In this document: positions 1-7,175 of the stretch, piece by piece
Position numbering within the stretch: position 1 is the stretch's first letter
Layout of the letters: each line of letters opens with the position of its first letter
Origin: an uncultured Neisseria sp.
GTDB taxonomy: Bacteria > Pseudomonadota > Gammaproteobacteria > Burkholderiales > Neisseriaceae
Length of the DNA stretch: 17,285 nucleotides
Direction: 5' to 3'
Assembly (NCBI GenBank): GCA_927911515.1
Contig: CAKMQH010000237.1
Location: forward strand, 1-17,285
Position numbers and translations under genes: made by a program
The notes under the pieces: generated by a model
Told to the model about the DNA's origin: nothing
Database searches by the model: none
The model's input: only the letters and a program-made list of their open reading frames with translations

Positions 1-50
1 TTTTTTAAAATCAAACCGGTTTGCGTTTGCCCAAGCCGATTACCTCCGTT

Positions 51-62
51 TTCAGACGACCT
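51..62 (-). repeat. DNA uptake sequence (AG-mucDUS, reverse orientation)
   Basis: TTCAGACGACCT is the reverse complement of AGGTCGTCTGAA, the uptake sequence dialect of the N. mucosa/sicca group. It is followed by a T run, so it may be the right arm of a terminator for a gene that ends before the window. No good left arm is visible in bases 1-50. Confidence 0.85.
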
Positions 63-112
63 TTTTATCGTCTTCACGGCGTTTGTTTTCTATCTGAATT
101 ATTTTTTCCCTT

Positions 113-1091
113 ATGTCCGTCAAACCTTTATCTTTAAATTTAATCAACTGCTTTGTGCTGGCGGTGCTGTTTGTCGTCAGTCTGTCGGTGGGCGTCGGCG
201 ATTTTCGCTGGGCGGATGTGTTTCGCTGGACTTTGTCTGACAGCACGGAATTGATGCTGGTCAGCCGCCTGCCGCGCACGTTTGCGATTGTGCTGGCTGG
301 GGCGTCGATGGCGGTGGCGGGTATGATTATGCAGATTTTGATGCGTAACCGTTTTGTCGAGCCGTCTATGGTAGGCGCTAGCCAGAGCGCGGCGTTGGGC
401 ATGTTGGCGATGAGGTTATTGTTTTCGACCGCCGACATGAGGGTAAATATGGCATTTGCTGCCGTGGCGGCGTTGGTGGGGATGCTGGTGTTTATGATGC
501 TGATACGTTCGTTTACCGCCGACGGGTCGCAGTTTGATGGTGCCGCTGGTGGGGATTATTTTCGGCGGCGTTATCGAGGCGGTGACAACGTTTATCGCGT
601 ATGAATTTGAGATGATGCAGTTGTTGAGCGTGTGGCAGCAGGGCGATTTTTCGGGCGTGCTGTTGGGCCGTTACGAATTGTTGTGGCTGACGGGCGGCTT
701 GGCGTTGGCGGCGTATTTGATTGCCGACCAACTGACGATTTTGGGTTTGGGCGAGACGGTGAGCGTGAATCTGGGTCTGAACCGGACGGTGGTGTTGTGG
801 GTAGGCTTGGTGATTGTTGCGCTGATTACGTCGCTGGTGTTGGTAACGGTCGGCAATATTCCGTTTATCGGGCTGGTCGTGCCGAACATCATCAGCCGCC
901 TGATGGGCGACAAGCTGCGCCAAAGCTTGCCTGCGGTGGCTTTGCTCGGCGCGTCGTTGGTGCTTTTGTGCGATATTTTGGGGCGCGTGATTGTGTTCCC
1001 GTTTGAGATTCCGGTCTCAACCGTGTTCGGTGTGTTGGGTACGGTGTTGTTCTTGTGGATTTTGTTGAGGAAGCCTGCCCATGTCGTCTGA
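113..1091 (+). pseudogene. Siderophore ABC transporter permease, FecCD family (FetC/CeuB-like), frameshifted
   Basis: This is the first inner-membrane permease of a ferric-siderophore importer of the BtuCD/FecCD type. It is very hydrophobic and carries the family's early conserved block (GASMAVAGMIMQ, then RNRFVEPSMVGAS, about residues 62-90). The frame opened by ATG 113 runs to a stop at 602-604, but the homologous sequence continues in another frame from 534 (LMVPLVGIIFGG...) to TGA 1089-1091. Removing one T from the TTT at 533-535 turns CAG-TTT-GAT into CAG-TTG-ATG and restores a 325-aa protein, the usual length for the family. I therefore read it as one gene with a one-base insertion, either a sequencing error or a real knockout. 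No clear Shine-Dalgarno precedes ATG 113. Its end overlaps the next permease by 11 bases. It matches the expected position of fetC in the Neisseria fet cluster, but the symbol is inferred from order only. Confidence 0.85.
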
Positions 1092-1092
1092 A
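1081..1092 (+). repeat. One-mismatch DNA uptake sequence at the permease stop/start overlap
   Basis: ATGTCGTCTGAA differs from AGGTCGTCTGAA only at its second base. It supplies both the TGA stop (1089-1091) of the first permease and the ATG start (1081-1083) of the second. Confidence 0.6.
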
Positions 1093-2079
1093 AATAAGCG
1101 TAGCGCGCTTCGCTCAAACAAGATTGCGTTTATGCAGGGCTCTTCCCGTCCGCTGTGGACGGCGTTTGTCTTGCTGTTGGCGTGTTGCACGTTATTCCTG
1201 ACTTTGAACATACAAGGCGATTGGGATTTTGTGTTGCAACTGCGGCTGACCAAACTGGCAGCTTTGCTGTTGGTGGCGTACGCAGTCGGGGTTTCGACCC
1301 AGCTTTTCCAAACGCTGACGAACAATCCGATTCTCACGCCTTCGATTTTGGGTTTTGATTCGCTTTATGTGTTTTTGCAAACGCTTTTGCTGTTTGCCTT
1401 GGGCGGGGTGGGCTATACGTCGCTGCCGTTGACGGGTAAGTTCGGCTTTGAGCTGGTGATGATGATGGGCGGCTCGCTGCTTTTGTTTTACACGCTTATC
1501 CGGCAGGGCGGACGCGATTTGTCGCGCATGATTTTGATCGGCGTGATTTTCGGGATTTTGTTCCGCAGCCTCTCTTCGCTGTTGACGCGCATGATTGATC
1601 CGGAGGAATTTACGGCGGCGCAGGCGAATATGTTTGCGAACTTCAATACGGTTCACAGCGAGCTTTTGGGTGTAGGCGCGCTGATTCTGCTGGCGAGCGT
1701 GGTGGCGGTCTGGCGCGAACGGCACCGTCTGGACGTCCATCTTTTGGGACGCGACCAAACGATTAACTTGGGCATCAACTACACGCGCAATACTTTGTGG
1801 CTGCTGCTTTGGATTGCCGCGCTGGTGGCGACGGCGACGGCGGTGGTCGGGCCGGTCAGCTTCTTCGGCCTGCTGGCTGCCGCGCTTGCCAACCATTTTG
1901 CCCCGAGCGTGCGTCATAGTGTGCGGCTGCCGATGACGGTTTGCGTCGGCGGCATCCTGCTAGTCGGCGGGCAAACCGTGTTCGAACACCTGCTCGGCAT
2001 GAAGGCGGTGTTAAGCGTAGTGGTTGAATTTGCGGGCGGGCTGGTGTTTTTATATTTGGTGTTGAAACGCAAGCGATAG
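1081..2079 (+). CDS. Siderophore ABC transporter permease, FecCD family (FetD/CeuC-like)
   Basis: This is the second permease of the importer, which would pair with the upstream permease to form the membrane channel for a ferric siderophore. The protein has 332 residues and many hydrophobic segments. The block NNPILTPSILGFDSLYVF (about residues 80-97) is typical of the CeuC/FatC/YclO branch, and a cytoplasmic-loop-like stretch (VWRERHRLDVHLLGRDQTINLG) lies near the middle. ATG 1081 is preceded by GAGG at 1067-1070 with a spacing of 10. The start overlaps the stop of the upstream permease, which suggests translational coupling. The first codons (ATG TCG TCT GAA) are a one-mismatch uptake sequence, so the extreme N-terminus may have been reshaped by it. 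An internal ATG at 1132 is an alternative start but has no ribosome site. The stop codon TAG lies inside the uptake sequence at 2078-2089. Confidence 0.9.
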   Translation: MSSENKRSALRSNKIAFMQGSSRPLWTAFVLLLACCTLFLTLNIQGDWDFVLQLRLTKLAALLLVAYAVGVSTQLFQTLTNNPILTPSILGFDSLYVFLQTLLLFALGGVGYTSLPLTGKFGFELVMMMGGSLLLFYTLIRQGGRDLSRMILIGVIFGILFRSLSSLLTRMIDPEEFTAAQANMFANFNTVHSELLGVGALILLASVVAVWRERHRLDVHLLGRDQTINLGINYTRNTLWLLLWIAALVATATAVVGPVSFFGLLAAALANHFAPSVRHSVRLPMTVCVGGILLVGGQTVFEHLLGMKAVLSVVVEFAGGLVFLYLVLKRKR

Positions 2080-2089
2080 GTCGTCTGAA
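2078..2089 (+). repeat. DNA uptake sequence (AG-mucDUS)
   Basis: Exact AGGTCGTCTGAA. Its first two bases form the end of the permease stop codon TAG (2077-2079). It is single, with no inverted partner nearby, so it is not a terminator hairpin. Confidence 0.9.
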
Positions 2090-2099
2090 AACTTTTTGA

Positions 2100-2113
2100 G
2101 CCTGAATTCAGGC
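2100..2113. repeat. Perfect 14-bp palindrome
   Basis: GCCTGAATTCAGGC is a perfect inverted repeat with no spacer, between the second permease and the acyltransferase. No T run follows, so it is not an obvious terminator. It could be a dimeric regulator site or a chance palindrome. Confidence 0.4.
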
Positions 2114-2239
2114 GATAAGTCATCATCTCTAGACTGTATTTTGATTTTTTATGCTATTTAAATTCAACAGGGGCGTGAAACTAAATATCGAGTTTATACT
2201 CATAGTAAACATCACTTAGATTACCATCAGGTATGATTT

Positions 2240-4105
2240 ATGAGTAAAGTGTTGAAATACCGTCCTGATTTGGACGGGATACGGGCATTGGCCGTTTTAT
2301 CCGTCATCGTGTTTCATATCGATCCCCAATGGCTGCCGGGCGGTTTCTTGGGCGTGGATATGTTTTTCGTGTTGTCGGGATACCTGATTACGACCATTAT
2401 CAGTCGCGAGATTCGCGACGGCAGCTTTTCGTTTCTCGAGTTTTACAAACGCCGCGCCAAACGCATCTTGCCCGTCTTTGCCTGTGTATTGCTTTGCACG
2501 ACGGTCGTTGCCGCTGTCTGCTTTTTATCTTTCGATTTGCGCCAATACGTCAAATCCGCCGTCTTCGCCTTGCTGTTTGCCGCCAACCTGTTCTTTGCCC
2601 GCCGAGGCGGCTATTTTGATGCAGATGCGACAGAAAAGCCGTTGCAGCACATTTGGTCGCTGTCGTTGGAGGAGCAGTTTTACTTTATTTTCCCTGCGTT
2701 GCTGATTCTGTTTTTCCGTATCAGCAAACGGCGCAATGTGCGGACGTTTATCCTTTTGCTGATTGTCATCAGCCTGTTTTCCGCGCTGTTGCCGACTTTG
2801 GGCATGGAGGCGTATTTCCTGCCGCATGTGCGCGCTTATGAGCTGCTGGTCGGTTCGCTTTTTGCCTTCATTCCGCCCGCCGAACAAAACGACAAAGCCA
2901 GTACGCCGCTATTCGGATGGCTGATGATGGCGGTCATCGCCGCCATGTTGGTTCTGCCTTACGGCGTTCTGCCCGGTGCGGGAAATATCGAACGGCTGCT
3001 TTGTTGTACGGCGGTCGGCGGTTTGATTTATTCGGGCAAATCATTGCAGATGCAGGAAGGTTTCAATACATCCAAATTGTTGAGTCTCAAGCCTGTGGTG
3101 TTTATCGGGTTGATTTCGTATTCGCTGTATTTGTGGCACTGGGTGGTGTTGGCGATGATGCGTTACATCTATATGGACGCGCAGCTTCCGCTTGCTACAT
3201 CGGCACTGGCTGTCATCATCATGCTGCTGTTGTCGGTGTTGTCTTATTATTTTGTGGAAACACCGGCGCGGAAGGTACAGAATTTCACGACGGCGAAATT
3301 CAAATGGAGCATGGCGGCTTATTTCGCGCTACTGATTCCCGCGACAGCCTACCTGATGACCGCCAAACCCGCCGCGTTTGAAACCACTTTGTACAAGGCT
3401 GATGAAAGCAAAATCTGCGCGGACACGCTGACCAAAACCGACTGTGCCGTCGGTGCGGCAAACAAAAAGCCTGAAGTTTTGGTCATCGGCGACTCACATG
3501 CCGCCCATTTAAGCCCGTTCCTCGACATTGTCGGCAAAAAAGAAGGCTGGTCGGCAGACGTCATTACGTCCAACAGCTGCGCCACCGCGTTCGGATTTAC
3601 CCTGCCCGACAGCGACCGTCGAGCCGACCGCTGCAATCCGTATAACAGTTTTATCGAACAAAAAACCAAAGACTATCCTGTCATCATCATTTCGCAACGT
3701 TGGTTCCTCCATACCGCCAAACCGGAATTTTTAGAACGGTTCAACACAATGCTGGAGGATTTGGTGAAGGCGGGCAAGAAAGTGTACGTTTTGGCGGATA
3801 CGCCTATGGACGGACAGCTGCCGTTGCGGCGTTATTACCTGAGACAAAATCTCGGCATCGACATCCATTATGTTTCAGAGGATAAAAAGGCAGAAATCCG
3901 CGATTCCGCCAAGTCGGAAGACGAAATCGAAAAAATCGTGAAGCAGCACAGAAGCGTACAATGGGTGGACTTTATGCAGTACATCCCCGCGGACAAACTC
4001 ATAGACGGGCTGCCGGTGTACTTCGATACCAACCACCTCAACCCGTTCGGTTCAAGTAAAATTGCCGAAATGTTTATCAACGATAAACGCACACTGTTGA
4101 AATAA
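2240..4105 (+). CDS. Membrane O-acyltransferase (OafA/acyltransferase 3) with C-terminal SGNH domain
   Basis: The enzyme is predicted to O-acetylate a surface or periplasmic glycan. The N-terminal part (about residues 1-360) is an acyltransferase-3 membrane domain: it opens with the family motif RPDLDGIRALAV (residues 8-19), has the conserved histidine H26 in VIVFH, and contains about ten hydrophobic segments. The C-terminal part is a periplasmic SGNH-hydrolase-like domain with GDSH at residues 417-420 (S419 the likely nucleophile) and DTNH at 596-599 (block V Asp/His). The 621-aa length is right for this two-domain class, which includes Neisseria pilin-glycan (PglI-type) and lipooligosaccharide O-acetyltransferases; the substrate cannot be read from the sequence. 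ATG 2240 follows a weak AGGT. The gene sits between the permease and FmdE-like genes of the siderophore cluster and is bracketed by uptake sequences, suggesting it was inserted there. Confidence 0.88.
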   Translation: MSKVLKYRPDLDGIRALAVLSVIVFHIDPQWLPGGFLGVDMFFVLSGYLITTIISREIRDGSFSFLEFYKRRAKRILPVFACVLLCTTVVAAVCFLSFDLRQYVKSAVFALLFAANLFFARRGGYFDADATEKPLQHIWSLSLEEQFYFIFPALLILFFRISKRRNVRTFILLLIVISLFSALLPTLGMEAYFLPHVRAYELLVGSLFAFIPPAEQNDKASTPLFGWLMMAVIAAMLVLPYGVLPGAGNIERLLCCTAVGGLIYSGKSLQMQEGFNTSKLLSLKPVVFIGLISYSLYLWHWVVLAMMRYIYMDAQLPLATSALAVIIMLLLSVLSYYFVETPARKVQNFTTAKFKWSMAAYFALLIPATAYLMTAKPAAFETTLYKADESKICADTLTKTDCAVGAANKKPEVLVIGDSHAAHLSPFLDIVGKKEGWSADVITSNSCATAFGFTLPDSDRRADRCNPYNSFIEQKTKDYPVIIISQRWFLHTAKPEFLERFNTMLEDLVKAGKKVYVLADTPMDGQLPLRRYYLRQNLGIDIHYVSEDKKAEIRDSAKSEDEIEKIVKQHRSVQWVDFMQYIPADKLIDGLPVYFDTNHLNPFGSSKIAEMFINDKRTLLK

Positions 4106-4109
4106 GCAC

Positions 4110-4145
4110 AAAGGTCGTCTGAAAACAGATTCAGACGACCTCTTT
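4110..4145 (+). terminator. Paired-DUS hairpin terminator after the acyltransferase
   Basis: AGGTCGTCTGAA at 4112-4123 and its exact reverse complement at 4130-4141 form a 12-bp stem with a 6-base loop, just after the acyltransferase stop. The following tract (CTTTAA) is short, so termination may be partial. The FmdE-like gene starts 18 bases further on. Confidence 0.75.
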
Positions 4146-4163
4146 AAAGCAAAAGGATACCGT

Positions 4164-4787
4164 ATGACTCAAGAACATTTCCCCGAATTTTTCGAGCAAG
4201 CCCCGACGCTGACCGTCCAAGACGCGCTCGCCGAATTTCTCGGCGCGGCAGAGGAGGGCATCATGCAGTATCGCTACGCCGATGCCGTCCGCCTGTGCGG
4301 ACATTCCTGTCCCACCGTCGCAGGCGCGTACCTCATGACGCTTAAAGGCCTGAAAGCACTTTACGGCAGCGACCTGCCGCAGCGCGGTGGAATCGAAGCC
4401 GCCATGCAGGGCGCGCGCGACGAAGGTACGGTCGGCGTTACCGCATCCGTCGTCCAACTCTTAACCGGCGCCGCTCCCGAAACCGGCTTCGGCGGTATCG
4501 GCCCGCAAGGACGCTTCGCCCGCCGCAACCTGTTGAGTTTCGATGCCGACATCGACGGCACGCTGACCCTGCGCCGTAAAGACAACGGCAAAACCGTCGC
4601 CGTCAGCCTCAACGCCGCCATGCAGCCCTTCGCCCCCGAAATGCGCGACATCATGCCCAAAGCCGTCAGCGGCACCGCCAGCGCAGAAGAGCTCAAACGC
4701 TTCGGCGAACTATGGCAGGCGCGTGTCAAAGCCTTCTTGATTGATTTGGCAGACGATCCCCAATTCGTCGTCGTTCGTGAAATCTGA
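4164..4787 (+). CDS. FmdE-domain-like protein of the siderophore transport cluster
   Basis: This is a soluble 207-aa protein with no signal peptide. Residues about 33-55 contain CGHSCPTVAGAYLM, which resembles the metal-binding HGHxCPG-type motif of FmdE-like (formylmethanofuran dehydrogenase subunit E-like) domains, with Cys in place of the first His. A second conserved-looking stretch, GGFGGIGPQGRF-type, follows near residue 110. The name describes a fold family; nothing points to methanofuran chemistry in Neisseria. ATG 4164 is preceded by AAGGAT at a good distance. Its place between the permeases and the ATPase suggests a cytoplasmic role linked to the imported siderophore, iron or heme, such as metal handling or reduction, but that is inference. 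An uncharacterised gene at the same position is what I recall for pathogenic Neisseria fet clusters. Confidence 0.7.
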   Translation: MTQEHFPEFFEQAPTLTVQDALAEFLGAAEEGIMQYRYADAVRLCGHSCPTVAGAYLMTLKGLKALYGSDLPQRGGIEAAMQGARDEGTVGVTASVVQLLTGAAPETGFGGIGPQGRFARRNLLSFDADIDGTLTLRRKDNGKTVAVSLNAAMQPFAPEMRDIMPKAVSGTASAEELKRFGELWQARVKAFLIDLADDPQFVVVREI

Positions 4788-4796
4788 AGCCCGTCC

Positions 4797-4835
4797 TTTT
4801 CAGACGACCTCGCATGTTCGGAGGTCGTCTGAAAA
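4797..4835. repeat. Perfect inverted DUS pair ahead of the ATPase gene
   Basis: The arms 4797-4811 and 4821-4835 are perfect 15-base complements (each containing AGGTCGTCTGAA) around a 9-base loop. No T run follows on the plus strand, so it is a weak terminator for the FmdE-like gene. It could attenuate or stabilise the transcript into the ATPase gene, which starts 24 bases later. Confidence 0.8.
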
Positions 4836-4858
4836 CAAATCCACACATCAAACACATC

Positions 4859-5617
4859 ATGATTACCATCCGCAACGTCAGCTTCCACATCGGCGGCAAC
4901 CCCATTCTTAACAACGTCAGCCTAGACATCCCCGAAGGCGGCATTACCGCGCTCATCGGTCCCAACGGCGCCGGCAAATCCACGCTCCTCTCCTTCATGG
5001 CGCGTCTCCGCCCGCTGGAGCAGGGCAACATCAGCTACGCCGGCAAAGATGTTTCGACCACGCCTACCGCCGAGCTGGCAAAAACGCTCTCCATCCTGAC
5101 CCAAGAAAACAGCGTTATGAGCCGAATCACAGTTCGCGACCTGCTCATGTTCGGGCGTTATCCCTACCATCAAGGCAGACCGACCCCCGAAGACCTCGCC
5201 ATCGTCGAAAACGCACTTTCCGAGTTCAAACTGGACAGCTTCGCCAACCGCTACCTGACCGAACTCTCCGGCGGACAACGCCAACGCGCCATGATTGCCA
5301 TGGTCTTCTGCCAAAGCACCGATTACGTCCTCTTGGACGAACCGCTCAACAATCTCGATATGTACCACGCCCGCGCGCTCATGCAGCTGCTCCAACGGCT
5401 GACCCGCGAACACAAGCGCACCACTGTCGTCGTCCTGCACGACATCAACCAAGCCGCCGCCTACGCCGATCACGTCATCGCCATGAAAAACGGACAAGTC
5501 GCCATGACCGGCACGCCGAACGACATCTTTACCGCTGAAAATATTAAAGATTTGTTTGATATGGATGTGGACGTATTGGACTATCAGGGCAAGAAACTGG
5601 TTGTCCATCATGTTTGA
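4859..5617 (+). CDS. Siderophore ABC transporter ATP-binding protein (FepC/CeuD/VctC type)
   Basis: This ATPase would drive the two permeases upstream. All core motifs are visible: Walker A GPNGAGKST (about residues 35-43), a Q-loop in LTQENSVM (about 82-89), signature LSGGQRQRA (about 137-145), Walker B YVLLDEP (about 156-162), D-loop NNLD, and H-loop VVLHD (about 190-194). The 252-aa length is normal for siderophore/heme ATPases. ATG 4859 (MITIRNVSF) is chosen because homologues begin directly at the first beta strand. An in-frame ATG at 4814 lies inside the loop of the DUS hairpin and would add residues encoded by the uptake sequence (GRLK), so it is unlikely. No clear Shine-Dalgarno is present. 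It is the last gene of the cluster and is followed by a hairpin terminator. Confidence 0.93.
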   Translation: MITIRNVSFHIGGNPILNNVSLDIPEGGITALIGPNGAGKSTLLSFMARLRPLEQGNISYAGKDVSTTPTAELAKTLSILTQENSVMSRITVRDLLMFGRYPYHQGRPTPEDLAIVENALSEFKLDSFANRYLTELSGGQRQRAMIAMVFCQSTDYVLLDEPLNNLDMYHARALMQLLQRLTREHKRTTVVVLHDINQAAAYADHVIAMKNGQVAMTGTPNDIFTAENIKDLFDMDVDVLDYQGKKLVVHHV

Positions 5618-5629
5618 GAGACGTATGTG

Positions 5630-5662
5630 AAAAGGTCGTCTGAAAAATTTCAGAGACCTTTT
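5630..5662 (+). terminator. Asymmetric DUS hairpin terminator after the ATPase gene
   Basis: The left arm carries AGGTCGTCTGAA (5633-5644). The right arm is a decayed complement reading GGTCTCTGAAA on the reverse strand, lacking one G, so the stem has a one-base bulge. It ends in CCTTTT, giving a usable U tract 12 bases after the ATPase stop. Confidence 0.8.
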
Positions 5663-5685
5663 GTTGTATCCATCCTATTGGGGTT

Positions 5686-5850
5686 GCTATGGCAGATTGA
5701 TAGCGAGCCAAACTTGAATAGGCGCGGCGTTGCTTCACCTCGGCTCGCAGAGAGCCGTTTTCTAAAGTGCCGAAGCAGCTTAGAAAAACGGTTTCGTACA
5801 ATTTGCGCTGTCTGCGGTCTTGCTGCCTTGTCCTAATTTAAACTTAATCG
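5686..5850. repeat. Intergenic repeat element typical of Neisseria (probable)
   Basis: No gene is visible here. The stretch contains a stem-loop CGGCTC/GAGCCG (5741-5757) and a second near-perfect stem CCGTTTTCTAA / TTAGAAAAACGG (5755-5791). It ends in GTACAATTTGCGCTGTCTGCGG followed by CTTGTCCTAATTTAAACTTAATC. From memory this closely resembles a very common Neisseria intergenic repeat ending in TTTAATCCACTATA, here diverged at its end. A fragment with the intact end occurs at 10131-10144. The limits are approximate. Confidence 0.5.
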
Positions 5851-5872
5851 ACTCTGTCGCGGCAATTCCGTT

Positions 5873-6548
5873 TTACAGGAACTTGGCAGCAAGATATCCG
5901 GCAGCAACTAAGCCGAACATGGCAAGAATGCCCAATACGCTGATCAGGATGTAGGTATTCTTTTTGGATTGCAAGGCAGCCAATTGAGGGTCTTCTCCCA
6001 ATTCTTGGCGAAGCTTGCTTTCCAGTTCTGAACGGATTTGTTTGCGCAGGAGTTTTTCTTCGCGCTCTTTTTCAATTTGCAGCTTATGGGCGATTTCAGC
6101 TTGTTTTTTATGCTCAAACGCGACCCGTTCCTGCCATTCGATGCGTTTGCGTTGAATGATTTGCTCAGTCGCGCTGGCAAGGTGGAAATGGCAGACATGA
6201 CATTCCGTCGCTTCGTGATCCTCAATCAGGGTCAAACATACGGGACATTGGCGGATTTCAGGAGCCGCTTCTTCCTGCTCTTCGCCACTGAGATCCAGCT
6301 CCAATTCCATCGATTGACGGACGATGACATCCAAACCTAAATAATTGAAATATTGTTGGGCGTTTTCACGTTCGTCTTGGGTACAGTTTTCAGCGATAAT
6401 GGCTTGCGGACGTTCGGCAAGCGCTTGAACCAAATCTTCGGCTTCTTTTTCCGGCAGATTATCGTACAAACAGGCGTTGATTCGCTCGCGGTCGACATCG
6501 GGCGGATAAGAAACATAAACGTCGTAAAGTTTATCTTTGTTTCTTCAT
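5873..6548 (-). CDS. Zinc-ribbon, coiled-coil, single-TM membrane protein; start frameshifted
   Basis: I do not recognise a named family. The protein has an N-terminal region reading YDVYVSYPPDVDRERINACLYDNLPEKEAEDL in part, a CPVC...CHVC zinc ribbon (two CxxC pairs about 14 residues apart), a long charged coiled coil rich in E, K, R and Q, and a C-terminal membrane helix (TYILISVLGILAMFGLVAAGYLAAKFL region). This suggests a tail-anchored protein facing the cytoplasm. The open frame has only a TTG (6467-6469) as a possible start, yet protein-like sequence continues upstream to about 6544. An ATG at 6548-6546 with GGGAT upstream is the natural start but is one base out of frame. Removing one base from the TTT (plus strand) at 6540-6542 gives MKNKDKLYDVYV... 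and a 224-aa protein. A real frameshift or a sequencing error are both possible. Confidence 0.7.
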
Positions 6549-6745
6549 TGTGATCCCATGAGATATAAAATCCTGCTTTGTCATCTGAAGGCAGGTATTT
6601 AGTGTCGGTTTTGTTATAAAGTATAGATTATTATTCGTCTATTTGTCTTAACCGAAGGATAAAGGGTATTTTATTCGGCTGAAATAGTATAAATGACCGA
6701 TTTTGACCAATTATAGTATATTAATGAATATTACCAAAGGAAACT

Positions 6746-6808
6746 ATGAATTATAAGATAGATGCTTTTGCTTTAAAAGTATCACAATCTAAAAGGCCGT
6801 CTGAATGA
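6746..6808 (+). CDS. Possible 20-aa small ORF ending in the DUS hairpin
   Basis: ATG 6746 is preceded by AAAGGAA at good Shine-Dalgarno spacing and opens a frame of 20 codons (MNYKIDAFALKVSQSKRPSE) that stops at TGA 6806-6808, in the loop of the hairpin terminator. It may be a short peptide, the surviving 5' end of a lost gene, or chance. The surrounding gap (6549-6836) is AT-rich and shows no other gene. Confidence 0.25.
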   Translation: MNYKIDAFALKVSQSKRPSE

Positions 6809-6824
6809 ACAGACGGCCTTTTTT
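6791..6824. terminator. Bidirectional hairpin terminator with a canonical DUS
   Basis: AAAAGGCCGTCTG (6791-6803) and CAGACGGCCTTTT (6810-6822) form a perfect 13-bp stem with a 6-base loop and T runs on both strands. It lies 13 bases past the erpA stop, so it probably terminates erpA on the minus strand. It contains AGGCCGTCTGAA (6794-6805), the AG-DUS dialect, unlike the AGGTCGTCTGAA copies elsewhere in the window. Confidence 0.9.
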
Positions 6825-6836
6825 AGAAACATCATA

Positions 6837-7175
6837 TTATACGGAGAATGAAGAGCCGCAACCGCAAGTGGTCTCCGCATTCGGATTGCGGATAACGAAT
6901 TGAGAACCTTGCAGGCTTTCGGTGTAGTCAATTTCAGCACCGACCAAATATTGATAGCTCATCGGGTCGACCAAGAAGGTCAGCCCGTTTTTTTGGATTT
7001 CAAAATCGTCATCGTTTTTGATTTCGTCAAAAGTAAATCCGTATTGGAAACCTGAGCAGCCGCCACCGTTGACGAATACGCGCAGTTTTAAGTCGGGATT
7101 GTTTTCTTCGGCAATTAAATCAGCTACTTTGGTGCAGCAGCTCTCTGTAAAAATGATAGGGCTTTCGTCTGACAT
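6837..7175 (-). CDS. erpA: Iron-sulfur cluster insertion protein ErpA
   Basis: This is an A-type carrier that delivers [4Fe-4S] or [2Fe-2S] clusters to apoproteins in the cytoplasm. The 112-aa protein has the three invariant cluster ligands C40 (GGGCSGF), C104 and C106 (TTCGCGSSF), and the family pattern FVNGGGCSGFQYGF and VDPMSYQYLVGAEIDY. ATG 7175 (MSDESPIIFTESC) is chosen because it has AAAAGGAA just upstream on the minus strand and matches the family's length. The open frame extends 30 codons further upstream, but those are not protein-like. It is followed by a strong bidirectional terminator, so it is probably transcribed alone. Confidence 0.96.
   Translation of the reverse strand: MSDESPIIFTESCCTKVADLIAEENNPDLKLRVFVNGGGCSGFQYGFTFDEIKNDDDFEIQKNGLTFLVDPMSYQYLVGAEIDYTESLQGSQFVIRNPNAETTCGCGSSFSV

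Noticed and set aside
52..438. Minus-strand open frame opposite the first permease
   Set aside because: It mirrors the permease codons, has low-complexity composition and no ribosome site. The same holds for other antisense frames over the transporter, acyltransferase, argC and rlmD genes.
530..540. Phase-variable tract in the first permease
   Set aside because: The run is only three T. Neisseria phase variation uses much longer homopolymers or short tandem repeats.
1192..1917. 241-aa minus-strand open frame
   Set aside because: Composition is dominated by R, Q and H with no recognisable motif. It is a shadow of the second permease.
4922..5611. 229-aa minus-strand open frame
   Set aside because: It lies fully antisense to the ABC ATPase, which has every expected motif. 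The opposite frame has none.
5627..5836. 69-aa plus-strand open frame after the ATPase
   Set aside because: It runs through the hairpin terminator and the intergenic repeat and has no ribosome site or protein-like pattern.
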